The notes beneath the pieces are model-generated. The model was given only the letters and a program-made list of their open reading frames with translations, had not been told where the DNA came from and searched no databases. The translations under genes were made by a program, and so were the position numbers. A DNA stretch of 64,000 nt. Source: Microbacterium ulmi (GTDB lineage: Bacteria > Actinomycetota > Actinomycetes > Actinomycetales > Microbacteriaceae). How positions within the stretch are numbered: position 1 is the first letter of the stretch; every line of letters starts with the position of its first letter. Below, piece after piece: positions 16,643 through 25,496 of the stretch. Where the stretch lies: positions 553,057 to 617,056 of the forward strand of contig NZ_JAAOZF010000001.1 in NCBI RefSeq assembly GCF_011759705.1, in the 5' to 3' direction.

Positions 16643-17998
16643 TCAGTGCGCGGCGAGGGCCGCCGCGACGACGTCGAGGCCTTCCTCGAGCAGGTCGTCG
16701 GGGATCGAGAGGGGCGGGAGGAACCGGATGACGTTGCCGTACGTGCCGCATGTCAGGACGATGACGCCGTCCGCGATGCAGGACTTCGCGACGGCGCTCG
16801 TGAGCGCGGCATCCGGTGCGCCGGTCGCGGGATCGACGAACTCGGCGGCGATCATCGCGCCGCGCCCGCGCACGTCTCCGATGCGAGGGTCGGCGGCCTT
16901 CAGCGCGGTGAGGCGCCGCGTCAGGATGTCTCCGATCCCGGTCGCGCGCTGCGCGAGCCCCTCCTCCTCGAAGGCCTCGATCGCGACGAGCGCTGCGGCG
17001 CACGCGACGGGGTTGCCGCCGTACGTGCCGCCGAGACCGCCGGCGTGCGAGGCGTCCATGATCTCGGCGCGCCCCGTCACGGCCGCGAGGGGCAGGCCTC
17101 CGGCGATGCCCTTGGCCGTCGTGATGAGGTCGGGCACGATGCCGAAGACCTCGCTCGCGAACATCGCGCCCGTGCGGGCGAAGCCGGTCTGGATCTCGTC
17201 GGCGATGAAGACGACGCCGTTGGCGCGGCACCAGTCGACGAGCGCGTTCAGGAACCCGTCCGCCGGGACGATGAAGCCGCCCTCGCCCTGGATCGGCTCG
17301 ATGACGACGGCGGCGAGGCCGTCGACGCCGATCTGCTTCTCCATGACGGCGATCGCGCGGGCCGCGGCATCCGCCCCGCTGAGGCCGTCGCGGAAGGGGT
17401 ACGAGAGCGGGGCGCGGTAGATCTCGGAGGCGAACGGCCCGAAGCCGCTCTTGTACGGCATGGCCTTCGCGGTGAGCGCCATCGTGAGGTTCGTGCGGCC
17501 GTGGTATCCGTGGTCGAAGGCGACGACGGCCTGCTTCCCCGTGAACTTGCGGGCGATCTTGACGGCGTTCTCGACGGCCTCGGCGCCCGAGTTGAACAGT
17601 GCGCTCTTCTTGGCGAACTCGCCCGGCGTGATCCGGTTGAGCGCCTCCGCGACGGCGACGTACGACTCGTACGGCGAGATCATGAAGCACGTGTGGGTGA
17701 ACTGCGCCACCTGGGCCTGCACGGCCTCGACGATCTTGGGATGCGCATTGCCGATCGTCGTGACGGCGATCCCCGATCCGAGGTCGATGAGCGAGTTCCC
17801 GTCGGCGTCGACGACGACTCCCCCGCCGGCCGCGACCGCCTCGATCGGCGCTGTGTGGCCGACTCCCGCGGCGACGGCGGCGGCCTTGCGCTCGAGGAGC
17901 GCTCGCGACCGCGGGCCCGGGATGCTCGTGACGAGTCTGCGCTCCTGCGGGAGGGAGGGTCCGCCGAGGGGGGTCGTGAGGGTGCCGGTCGCGCTCAT
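16643..17998 (-). CDS. gabT: 4-aminobutyrate aminotransferase
   Basis: A 451-residue class III aminotransferase using pyridoxal phosphate. The characteristic parts are the cofactor-phosphate loop NSGAEAVENAVKIARKF, FDHGYHGRTNL, the FIADEIQTGFARTG segment and the PLP lysine in TTAKGIAGGLP. It converts GABA and 2-oxoglutarate to succinic semialdehyde and glutamate, feeding the downstream dehydrogenase. It begins the operon and is divergent from a PucR-type regulator, an arrangement known for gab genes. Confidence 0.92.
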   Translation of the reverse strand: MSATGTLTTPLGGPSLPQERRLVTSIPGPRSRALLERKAAAVAAGVGHTAPIEAVAAGGGVVVDADGNSLIDLGSGIAVTTIGNAHPKIVEAVQAQVAQFTHTCFMISPYESYVAVAEALNRITPGEFAKKSALFNSGAEAVENAVKIARKFTGKQAVVAFDHGYHGRTNLTMALTAKAMPYKSGFGPFASEIYRAPLSYPFRDGLSGADAAARAIAVMEKQIGVDGLAAVVIEPIQGEGGFIVPADGFLNALVDWCRANGVVFIADEIQTGFARTGAMFASEVFGIVPDLITTAKGIAGGLPLAAVTGRAEIMDASHAGGLGGTYGGNPVACAAALVAIEAFEEEGLAQRATGIGDILTRRLTALKAADPRIGDVRGRGAMIAAEFVDPATGAPDAALTSAVAKSCIADGVIVLTCGTYGNVIRFLPPLSIPDDLLEEGLDVVAAALAAH

Positions 17999-18064
17999 GC
18001 CGGCGAGCGTATGGGGCGGGATGCCGCATCGACACCTGCCCTGATGTACATTCTCAAGGCGGCC

Positions 18065-18081
18065 GTGTACGCCGCGTACAC
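18065..18081. promoter_or_regulatory. Perfect 17-bp palindrome, candidate PucR-type operator
   Basis: GTGTACGC-C-GCGTACAC has two perfect 8-bp arms around one base and lies between the divergent gabT and regulator genes, 12 bp before the regulator start. A related half-site GATGTACATT lies about 20 bp further towards gabT. Confidence 0.65.
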
Positions 18082-18093
18082 CGAGGTGATGAC

Positions 18094-19626
18094 ATGGATG
18101 CCGCGCCCGACGCGCCGACGCTCCGTTCGCTCCTGCGCCGCCATGATCTGCGGCTGCGGCTCGAAGGCGACGAGGCCGACCTCGAGCCCGACGCGCTCGA
18201 CCGGCCGATCCGGTGGATCCACTCGAGCGATCTCGCCGATCCGACCCCGTTCCTGTCCGAGGGACTCGCGCTCCTGACGACCGGGACGCAGTTCCGCGAG
18301 GCGGGCGAGGACGCCGTGCCGTACGCCGACTACGTGCGACGACTCGCCGCTCGCGGCGTTCTCGGGCTCGGCTTCGGCACGGAGGTCGTCCGAGACGGGA
18401 TCCCGCCCGCACTGGCAGACGCGTGCCGTGCGGAGCGGATGCCGCTGTTCGAGGTGCCGTACCGGACGCCGTTCATCGCGGTCGCACGCGCGAACGCCGA
18501 GGCCATCGCGGGGCAGGCGTACGCGCGGCGGAGCTGGTCGCTCGCGGCACAGCGCGCGATCTCGCTCGCAGCTCTCCGCCCCGACGGGCTCGGCGCGACC
18601 CTCGCCGAGCTCGCACGGCAGTTCGAGACGTGGGTCGGGCTCTTCGACGCGTCGGGCGCGCTCGCGCGGGAGCATCCCGCCGGCGCGCTCGACGCGGACG
18701 TGCTCGCCGCTCTCGCCGACGACGTCGGCGCGGTCCTGCGCCGCGGCGCGCGCGCCGGCTCGGCCCTCCACGTCGGCGGCACGCCGTTCACGCTGCAGAC
18801 CCTCGGCCGCGGCGGTCACCTCCGCGGCGTCATCGCGATCGCGGCGGGCGATCTCGACCAGGAGGGCCGCGGCGTCCTCACGGCCGTCATCGCGATGGCG
18901 GGCCTCGCCCTGGAGCAGAACGAGGGCCTGTCTCGCGCGCGCGGCCTGCTCCGCGCGGGGCTCGTGCCGTCGCTCCTGAGCGACGACCCGTCCCTCGCGC
19001 GGCGCATTGCGCGCGACCTCTGGGGCGGGCTCCCGCAGGCGCCCGTCGTCGTCGCCGTGACGGATGCCGCACCCGCCCGCTCCGACGCGGCCTCCGAATG
19101 GCTCGAGCTGCGCGCGACCGACACGCGCGGCGCCGTGTTCTACGGCAGGGGCGACGAGGGGCTCGTCCTCGTCGTGGGCGCCGCAGACACGTCGGCCCTC
19201 GATGAGTTCGCCTCCCGGTTCGGGATACGACTGGGGGCGTCGGAGCCGACCGCGTACACGGGCTTCTCCGCGGCGCACGGTCAGGCCGCGACGGCGCTCC
19301 GGCGTGCGACGGCCGGTGTCCTGCGGTTCGGGGAGGTCGCGGCATCCGGAGTCCTGTCGGCCCTCGACACGGATGCCGCGCGCGCTCTCGCCCGGGCGCG
19401 ACTCGCGCCGCTGCGGGAGAGCGACGAGCGAGCCGGGACGGCGCTCGTCGAGACGGTGCGCGCGTGGCTCGACAACGACGCCCGCATCGATGCGGCCGCG
19501 ACCGCTCTCGGCGTGCACCGCCACACCGTCCGGGCGCGCATCGGCCAGGCCGAGCGCCTGCTCGAGACCGACCTGGCATCGTTCGCGGCCCGCGCCGAGC
19601 TGTGGGCCGCGCTCGTCGCGGGGTAG
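18094..19626 (+). CDS. PucR-family transcriptional regulator
   Basis: A 510-residue activator-type protein. The N-terminal PucR domain (about 8-130, with RPIRWIHSSDLADPTPFL) is followed by a GAF-like middle and a C-terminal HTH_30 domain (ATALGVHRHTVRARIGQAERLL). Proteins of this family next to gab genes activate GABA use. The divergent gabT start and the palindrome between them support the same role here. It ends just before the 70-bp repeat array. Confidence 0.88.
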   Translation: MDAAPDAPTLRSLLRRHDLRLRLEGDEADLEPDALDRPIRWIHSSDLADPTPFLSEGLALLTTGTQFREAGEDAVPYADYVRRLAARGVLGLGFGTEVVRDGIPPALADACRAERMPLFEVPYRTPFIAVARANAEAIAGQAYARRSWSLAAQRAISLAALRPDGLGATLAELARQFETWVGLFDASGALAREHPAGALDADVLAALADDVGAVLRRGARAGSALHVGGTPFTLQTLGRGGHLRGVIAIAAGDLDQEGRGVLTAVIAMAGLALEQNEGLSRARGLLRAGLVPSLLSDDPSLARRIARDLWGGLPQAPVVVAVTDAAPARSDAASEWLELRATDTRGAVFYGRGDEGLVLVVGAADTSALDEFASRFGIRLGASEPTAYTGFSAAHGQAATALRRATAGVLRFGEVAASGVLSALDTDAARALARARLAPLRESDERAGTALVETVRAWLDNDARIDAAATALGVHRHTVRARIGQAERLLETDLASFAARAELWAALVAG

Positions 19627-19643
19627 CCCCGCCGCATCCCTGC

Positions 19644-20080
19644 CAGACTTCGGAGGATGCCGCGGACTCCGCAGGATCGCGACGGGATCGTCCGGAGTCC
19701 GTCGCACTCTCCGAAGTCTGTGAGCCGTGCGAGGAACTCCGCAGGATCGCGACGGGATCGTCCGGGGTCCGTCGCATTCTCCGAAGTCTGTGAGCCGTGC
19801 GAGGAACTCCGCAGGATCGCGACGGGATCGTCCGGGGTCCGTCGCATTCTCCGAAGTCTGTGAGCCGTGCGAGGAACTCCGCAGGATTGCGACAGGATCG
19901 TCCGGAGTCCGTCGCATTCTCCGAGGTCTGTGAGCCGAACTAGAACTCCGCAGGATCGCGACGGGATCGCGCGAGTCCGTCGCATTCTCCGAAGTCTGTG
20001 AGCCGAACTAGAACTCCGCAGGATCGCGACGGGATCGTCCGGGGTCCGTCGCATTCTCCGAAGTCTGTGAGCCGTGCGAG
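19644..20080. repeat. 70-bp tandem array derived from a palindromic element
   Basis: A palindromic element (left end CAGACTTCGGAGGATGC at 19644, right end CTCCGAAGTCTGTGAG at 19709) is followed by five further copies of its right-hand 68-70 bp. CCGAAGTCTG or its variant occurs at 19711, 19781, 19851, 19921, 19989 and 20058. Related single elements lie at 33086-33163 and 39793-39876. The rest of the 19627-20156 gap has no gene. Confidence 0.88.
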
Positions 20081-20156
20081 GCGTGTCGGGCGGCGAACCG
20101 GATCCCGGTGAGCTGCTTGTCCGTGTCCGCGAGCGGACGAAGGGTTCACACGACGT

Positions 20157-21017
20157 CTACGCGAGGTCGGTGACGGGTGCCGGATCCATGTCGTCGAATG
20201 CCTGGTTCTCGCCCGCCATGGCCCACACGAACGTGTACGCCGCCGTGCCGACCCCCGAGTGCAGCGACCAGCTCGGCGAGATGACGGCCTGGCGGTCTGC
20301 GACGACGAGGTGGCGTGTCTCCTGGCGCTCGCCGAGGAGGTGGATGACGCGCGCGTCCTCGGGGAGGTCGAAGTACAGGTAGCACTCGGTGCGGCGATCG
20401 TGCGTGTGCGCCGGCATCGTGTTCCACATCGAGCCCGGGTGCAGCTGTGTGACCCCCATCACGATCTGGCACGACGTCACACCGTTCTCGTGGATGTACT
20501 GGTTGAGCGTGCGGCGGTTCGACGTGAGCTGGTCGCCGAGCTCACGCACCGTGCCCTCGCCGGGCGACACGAGCGCGGCCGGGTACGACGTGTGGGCGGG
20601 CGCCGAGAAGAGGTAGAACTGCGCGCCGGTCTCGCCGTCGGCATCCCGGCTGGGCTCGACGTTCGCCGACCCGTCGGCGAACACGACATCGCGGATGCCG
20701 CGACCGAGGTACAGGCAGGCGCCCTTCACGAGCTCGTAGACCTCGCCGTCGGCCGTCACGGTGCCCGTGCCGCCGACGTTGACGATGCCGAGCTCGCGGT
20801 GCTCGAGGAAGAAGTCGCTGCGGATCTCGGGATAGCCCGGCAGCACGAGATCGGTGCCGGCGGGGACGGCGCCGCCGAGCACGATGCGGTCGTGATGCGT
20901 GTAGACGACCGTGATCTCGCCCGCCACGAAGAGGTCGGGGACGAGATACTGCTCGCGCAGCTGTGTCGTCGTCATCCCCGGGATCTGGGCGGGGTTGGTC
21001 GCGTAGCGCTGCTCCAT
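20157..21017 (-). CDS. kduI: 5-dehydro-4-deoxy-D-glucuronate isomerase
   Basis: A 286-residue cupin-type zinc isomerase converting 4-deoxy-L-threo-5-hexosulose uronate to 3-deoxy-D-glycero-2,5-hexodiulosonate. The metal-binding segment PAHTHDRRTECYLYF carries two His and a Glu, and the fourth ligand is in SPSWSLHSG. N-terminal TTTQLREQYLVPDLF is also typical. It is the last gene of the nine-gene uronate operon, 27 nt after kduD. Confidence 0.95.
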   Translation of the reverse strand: MEQRYATNPAQIPGMTTTQLREQYLVPDLFVAGEITVVYTHHDRIVLGGAVPAGTDLVLPGYPEIRSDFFLEHRELGIVNVGGTGTVTADGEVYELVKGACLYLGRGIRDVVFADGSANVEPSRDADGETGAQFYLFSAPAHTSYPAALVSPGEGTVRELGDQLTSNRRTLNQYIHENGVTSCQIVMGVTQLHPGSMWNTMPAHTHDRRTECYLYFDLPEDARVIHLLGERQETRHLVVADRQAVISPSWSLHSGVGTAAYTFVWAMAGENQAFDDMDPAPVTDLA

Positions 21018-21044
21018 GCGTGTGCTCCTAGGTTCGGGGATGAG

Positions 21045-21809
21045 TCAGCGGACGAGCCAGCCGCCGTCGACGGGGATGACGGCCCCCGTGACATAGGCGG
21101 CGGCATCCGAGGCGAGGAAGACGAAGGCGCCCTGCAGGTCGCCGGGCGTACCCCAGCGGCCGGCGGGGATGCGGGCGGCGATCGACTTCTCCCGCTCGAC
21201 GTCGGCGCGCAGCGCGGCGGTGTTGTCGGTCGCCATGTACCCGGGGGCGATCGCGTTGACCGTGACGCCGGACGCGGCCCACTCGTTCGCAAGAGCCTTC
21301 GTGAGGCCCGCGACGGCGTGCTTCGAGGCCGTATATGCCGGAACGAGAATGCCGCCTTGGAACGACAGCATCGAGGCGACGTTGATGATCCGACCCCGGC
21401 CCTGCTCGAGCATGCGCCGGCCCGCCGCCTGCGACAGGTGGAAGACGGCGTCGAGGTTGACGGCCAGGACGTCGCGCCAGTCCGACGCGCTGTACTCGGC
21501 CGCGGGTGCGCGCCGGATCGTGCCGGCGTTGTTGACGAGGATGTCGAGCCCGCCGAGCGCTTCGGCGACCTCGGTCACGGCGGACTCGAGATCGTCCGGC
21601 GTCGCGGCGAGCAGGTCGCGCTGCACGAGATGCACGCGGCGCCCGAGTGCGCGGATGCGGTCGGCGGTCTCCGATGCGTCGCCGCGGTCGAGCAGCGCGA
21701 CGTCGGCGCCCGCCTCCGCGAGCGCGACGGCGGCGCCCTGGCCCAGCCCCCGGCTCGAACCCGTCACGAGAGCGACGCGGCCGTCGAGGCGGAACGAGTC
21801 GAGGATCAC
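21045..21809 (-). CDS. kduD: 2-dehydro-3-deoxy-D-gluconate 5-dehydrogenase (SDR)
   Basis: A 254-residue short-chain dehydrogenase with cofactor motif VTGSSRGLGQGAAVAL, NNAG at about 88 and the catalytic YTASKHAV. Next to kduI it should reduce 3-deoxy-2,5-hexodiulosonate to 2-keto-3-deoxygluconate. The start is a GTG overlapping the upstream stop (GTGA), with AGGAGG-like bases before it. Confidence 0.9.
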   Translation of the reverse strand: MILDSFRLDGRVALVTGSSRGLGQGAAVALAEAGADVALLDRGDASETADRIRALGRRVHLVQRDLLAATPDDLESAVTEVAEALGGLDILVNNAGTIRRAPAAEYSASDWRDVLAVNLDAVFHLSQAAGRRMLEQGRGRIINVASMLSFQGGILVPAYTASKHAVAGLTKALANEWAASGVTVNAIAPGYMATDNTAALRADVEREKSIAARIPAGRWGTPGDLQGAFVFLASDAAAYVTGAVIPVDGGWLVR

Positions 21810-22699
21810 GCGTGCGCCTCCTGGTTCGCGGACGTCGGCGCCGCATCCAGCGGGGCCGCGACGAAGCGGGTCGTGAGCTCGCCGATGCCGGAGATCCGCA
21901 CCGTGACGGCGTCGCCCGCGCCGAGCGGCCGGTGCACGGCCTGCGCAGCGGAGAGCTTCTGCGGCGTCCCGGTCGAGACGACATCGCCGGGTTCGAGGGT
22001 CAGGACCTGGCTCAGATGGTGGATGACGTAGGCGACGCTGAAGATCGACGTCGACGTCGACTGCGACACCGTGACGACGCCGTCGCGGACGACCTCCACG
22101 AGGAGGTCCTGCGGGTCGGGGATGTCGTCCGTCGTCACGATCCACGGGCCGAGGGGTGCGAACCCGTCGGAGCACTTGCCGAGCGCCCACTGGCTCTGCC
22201 GGCGCTGCCACGCGCGGTCGGACACGTCGTTGAGGATCGTGTACCCCGCGACATGGTCGAGGGCGTCCTCGATCGCGATGCGCTGCGCGCACCGTCCGAT
22301 GACGACAGCGACCTCGCCCTCGTAGTCGACGTCGGTCGCGCCGGGAGGGATGACGACGGGTTCGTTCGGGCCCGCGAGCGTGTTCGGCGTCTTGACGAAC
22401 ACGTCGGGCCACTCCGGGTCGCCGGCGGTCGGGTCCACCCCGTCGGGGACGTGCCCGCGGTAGTTGTAGCCGAGGCACAGGATCTTGCCCGGCCGCACGG
22501 GGGCCAGGAGCGTCGCCGCGTCGAGCGGCGGGAGGGATGCAGCATCCGCCGCCGCGACGGCATCCCGCGCGCGGGCGAGGGCAGCGGCGTCCGCGAGCAC
22601 CCCGTCGAGCGGTCCGGCGCCGAGATCGAGAAGCCGACCCCCGTCGACCACCGCGCCCGAGCGCGGACCGTCGGGGGTCGCGTACGTCACGAGCCTCAC
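21806..22699 (-). CDS. Fumarylacetoacetate hydrolase-family protein
   Basis: A 297-residue protein with the FAH fold. Visible features are the metal-binding YEGEVAVVIGR and the catalytic core GKILCLGYNYRGH and GDVVSTGTPQKL. Such enzymes hydrolyse C-C bonds or act as hydratases/decarboxylases on 2-keto acids. In a kdu operon it may process 2-keto-3-deoxygluconate or a related acid by a non-phosphorylated route; that is inference. It is GTGA-coupled on both sides. Confidence 0.82.
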   Translation of the reverse strand: MRLVTYATPDGPRSGAVVDGGRLLDLGAGPLDGVLADAAALARARDAVAAADAASLPPLDAATLLAPVRPGKILCLGYNYRGHVPDGVDPTAGDPEWPDVFVKTPNTLAGPNEPVVIPPGATDVDYEGEVAVVIGRCAQRIAIEDALDHVAGYTILNDVSDRAWQRRQSQWALGKCSDGFAPLGPWIVTTDDIPDPQDLLVEVVRDGVVTVSQSTSTSIFSVAYVIHHLSQVLTLEPGDVVSTGTPQKLSAAQAVHRPLGAGDAVTVRISGIGELTTRFVAAPLDAAPTSANQEAHA

Positions 22700-23901
22700 G
22701 CTGCGCTCCCGCCCTCGGGCCACCAGTACGGCCGCCAGTCGGGTCGCGTGACACGCACGAGAGCCTCGAGGTAGAAGTAGTCGCCCCACAGCGTCCCCTC
22801 GTCGACGCCGTTGTCCTTCGGCAGGTCGTAGACGCCGTGCAGGAGCAGCGCGTCGGAGTCCTCGCGGCGGTCGGGCGTGTATCCCGCGATGAGGGAGTCC
22901 AGGATGCGGCGAGCCGCGGCATCCGCCCGCGCCGCGCGAATGGGATCGGGCTCGAGACTCGCGAGCTCGAGCAGTCCGCACACGGCGATCGCGGCGGCCG
23001 AGCTGTCACGCGGCGCGTCGCTCTCGTCGCCGTAGACGAGGTCCCAGTACGGCACGCCGTCGGCGGGAAGGTGCGCGAGGAAGTAGTCCGCGCAGCGTCG
23101 TGACGCCTCGAGCAGCGCGGGGTCGCCCGTCGCCCTGTGGTTGAGCGCGAAGCCGTAGACCCCCCACGCCTGCCCGCGCGCCCAGCACGAGTCGTCGTGG
23201 GCGCCCTGCTCGGTGGCTCCCCGCAGCGGCGCGCCGGTTTCGGCATCCCAGTAGAACGTGTGGAACGTCGAGTCGTCCTCGCGCAGGATGTGCTCGCGCA
23301 GCTGGGCCGTGTGGCGCAGAACGGCGTCGGCGAACCGCTCGTCGCCGGTCTGCTCGAACGCCCACGTCAGCAGCGGCATGTTCATGAGGCTGTCGATGAT
23401 CGTGCGGCCGCGCTGGTGCGGATCGCTGAGGTCGCCCCACGCCTGGATGACGCCCGCAGGCTCGAGGAAGCGCGTCATGAGGTGGTCGGCCGCGAGCAGC
23501 GCGGCCCGCCGCGACTCGTCGTCCGCCAGCAGACGCCACGGCACGACCGAGCCGAGCGTGTAGAGGAATCCGAGGTCGTGCGTGTCGAGGTCCTCGCCGG
23601 CCCGCACGCGGCGCGCGAAGTCGGCGGCGTGGGCGGTCGCGGCATCCCGGCACTCATCCTCGCCCGTGAGTTCGAACGCGAGCCACTGGAGCCCGACCCA
23701 GAAGCTGGTCGTCCAGCCTCGGTTGGCGCCGAGCGCGAACCCATCCACTGCGGGGCGGAGCAGGTACCGGCTGCCCGTCGTCGTGTCGCCGGGGTAGCTC
23801 TCGCCGAAGGTCGCGATGTTGCGCCGGACCGTCGACAGCGCGGCCGTGATCGCCGTCTCGGTGGAGGTCTCGCGGGTGTGCGCGGGGTGGGTGGACGTCA
23901 T
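22696..23901 (-). CDS. GH88/GH105 unsaturated uronyl hydrolase
   Basis: A 401-residue (alpha/alpha)6-barrel hydrolase that removes the 4,5-unsaturated uronic acid left at the non-reducing end by a polysaccharide lyase. The two catalytic Asp regions are THDLGFLYTLGSV and GRTIIDSLMNMPLL. DDSCWARGQAWGVYGF and DSSAAAIAVCGLLEL are further family marks. No signal peptide is seen, so it works on imported oligosaccharides. It hands 4-deoxy-5-hexosulose uronate to KduI. Confidence 0.9.
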   Translation of the reverse strand: MTSTHPAHTRETSTETAITAALSTVRRNIATFGESYPGDTTTGSRYLLRPAVDGFALGANRGWTTSFWVGLQWLAFELTGEDECRDAATAHAADFARRVRAGEDLDTHDLGFLYTLGSVVPWRLLADDESRRAALLAADHLMTRFLEPAGVIQAWGDLSDPHQRGRTIIDSLMNMPLLTWAFEQTGDERFADAVLRHTAQLREHILREDDSTFHTFYWDAETGAPLRGATEQGAHDDSCWARGQAWGVYGFALNHRATGDPALLEASRRCADYFLAHLPADGVPYWDLVYGDESDAPRDSSAAAIAVCGLLELASLEPDPIRAARADAAARRILDSLIAGYTPDRREDSDALLLHGVYDLPKDNGVDEGTLWGDYFYLEALVRVTRPDWRPYWWPEGGSAA

Positions 23902-23915
23902 GTGCGGAAGATCCT

Positions 23916-24596
23916 TCACTGGGTGGACGCGATGTCGATCCGCTGTCGGGCGGCGGCCTCGCCGACGGCGAGCGCGGTCCGCAGCGAGTAGCGGCTGTTC
24001 GCCCATGCGAGGTAGAGCGCGGGCGAGGCGAGCGCAGACAGTGCGAGCAGGGGCAGGGTGACGAAGAGCACGGCGAACACGACGAGGACGCCGAGGCTTG
24101 CGAGCGTGAGGTACCAGCGCCGCACCGCCGCCCAGGCGCCGCGGCGCCAGGCGTCCCTGAGGCGGGTCGCCGGGTCTTCTGCGATCGCGGCCAGAGCGAG
24201 CAGGCCCGTGCCGGCGACGACGACGGCGACGACCGCGAGCATGATCATCGCGGCCTGGGCGAACGGTCCGTCGGCGAAGAAGCGCACGTCGACGAGGATC
24301 ACGACGGATGCCGCGACCAGCGCCAGCGCGTGGAGACCCGCGCGCGTCCACGTGTCCCGGTAGCCGCGGACGAAGGCGCGGAGTGTGCTCTCGTCGCCGG
24401 CGCCGAACGCCGTGAACGCAGCGGAGACACCCGGAGCGGCGGCGACGACGGCGAGGGCGACGAGGGGCCACGTCTCGAAGGCGTTCGTGAGCACGAGCAG
24501 CGCGACGAGGGGCGATGCCGTCACCGAGAGCAGCAGGTTGAGCGTGAGCGCCCGCACGAGCGCATCGAGCGCGCCCTGGATCTTGTCGAATCGCAT
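23916..24596 (-). CDS. DUF624/YesL-like membrane protein
   Basis: A 226-residue membrane protein with five or six hydrophobic segments and the DUF624 feature FVRGYRDTWTRAGLHALAL. YesL-type proteins accompany carbohydrate ABC importers and uronyl hydrolases in Gram-positive pectin clusters. Their function is not established. It lies 3 nt after the permease gene. Confidence 0.8.
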   Translation of the reverse strand: MRFDKIQGALDALVRALTLNLLLSVTASPLVALLVLTNAFETWPLVALAVVAAAPGVSAAFTAFGAGDESTLRAFVRGYRDTWTRAGLHALALVAASVVILVDVRFFADGPFAQAAMIMLAVVAVVVAGTGLLALAAIAEDPATRLRDAWRRGAWAAVRRWYLTLASLGVLVVFAVLFVTLPLLALSALASPALYLAWANSRYSLRTALAVGEAAARQRIDIASTQ

Positions 24597-24599
24597 TCG

Positions 24600-25496
24600 T
24601 CAGCCCTTCAGTCCGCTCGTCGCGATGCCCTCGACGAAGTAGCGCTGCCCGAGCAGGAAGATGACCGCGATCGGGATGACCGAGATGGTGAGACCCGTGA
24701 ACAGCATCGCGTAGTCGGCCGAGAGGTTGTTCGCCACGAAGTTCTTGAGCCCGAGCTGGACGGTCCAGATCTCCTTGCTGCGCAGGTACAGCAGCGGGCC
24801 GAGGTAGTCGTTCCACGTGTTGACGAAGGTCAGCAGCGCGAGCGAGGCCAGCGCGGGCGTCGACAGCGGGAGCATGATGCGCGCCCAGATCCCGTACTCG
24901 TTGAGACCGTCGATGCGGGCGGCTTCGCTGAGCTCCTCGGGGATCGACTCGAAATACTGCTTCATGAGGAAGACGCCGAACGCGCCGAAGGCCTGCAGCA
25001 CGACGAGCGCGAGGAGCGTGTTCGTGAGCCTGGCCTGCGCCAGCATGATGTACTGCGGAATCATGTACGACTGCCACGGCACCGCGATCGTGGCGAGGTA
25101 GGCGAGGAAGAGCAGGTCGCGTCCGGGGAAGCGGACCTTCGCGAAGCCGTAGGCCGCGAACGAGCCGGTCAGCACCTGGAGGAAGGTCACGACCGTCGAC
25201 AGGAAGATCGTGTTGCGCAGCCACGTCGCCATGCCCGTGTCGGTCCACAGCTCGACGTAGTGCTCCCAGTGCCAGGTGTCGGGGAGCCAGCGCACGGGCA
25301 CCGAGAAGATCTCGTTGGAGTCCTTGAACGAGCTCACGACCATCCAGAAGAACGGCACGAGCAGGGCGAGCGCGAAGGCGATGAGCAGGATGCTGCCGAC
25401 GACGGTGCCTGCGCGGCTGCGTGGACGGGCGGACCGGTGGGGCGCCGGGCCGGCTCTCCTGGCGCTCGGCACGACGAGCAGCTCCGTGGCGGTCAT
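24600..25496 (-). CDS. Carbohydrate ABC importer permease, MalG type
   Basis: A 298-residue inner-membrane subunit with six segments and the EAA coupling loop ELSEAARIDGLNEYGIWARI near the C-terminal third. The opening ATG shares one base with the stop of the partner permease (TGATG). With that partner it forms the channel for an oligo-uronide or similar sugar. The ATPase is not in the operon; a shared MsiK-type ATPase elsewhere would be expected. Confidence 0.92.
   Translation of the reverse strand: MTATELLVVPSARRAGPAPHRSARPRSRAGTVVGSILLIAFALALLVPFFWMVVSSFKDSNEIFSVPVRWLPDTWHWEHYVELWTDTGMATWLRNTIFLSTVVTFLQVLTGSFAAYGFAKVRFPGRDLLFLAYLATIAVPWQSYMIPQYIMLAQARLTNTLLALVVLQAFGAFGVFLMKQYFESIPEELSEAARIDGLNEYGIWARIMLPLSTPALASLALLTFVNTWNDYLGPLLYLRSKEIWTVQLGLKNFVANNLSADYAMLFTGLTISVIPIAVIFLLGQRYFVEGIATSGLKG

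Noticed and set aside
19644..20080. A CRISPR array or a coding repeat protein
   Set aside because: Uniform 70-bp units with no spacers; the founder is a palindrome shared with other intergenic sites; frames through it are only the repeat.
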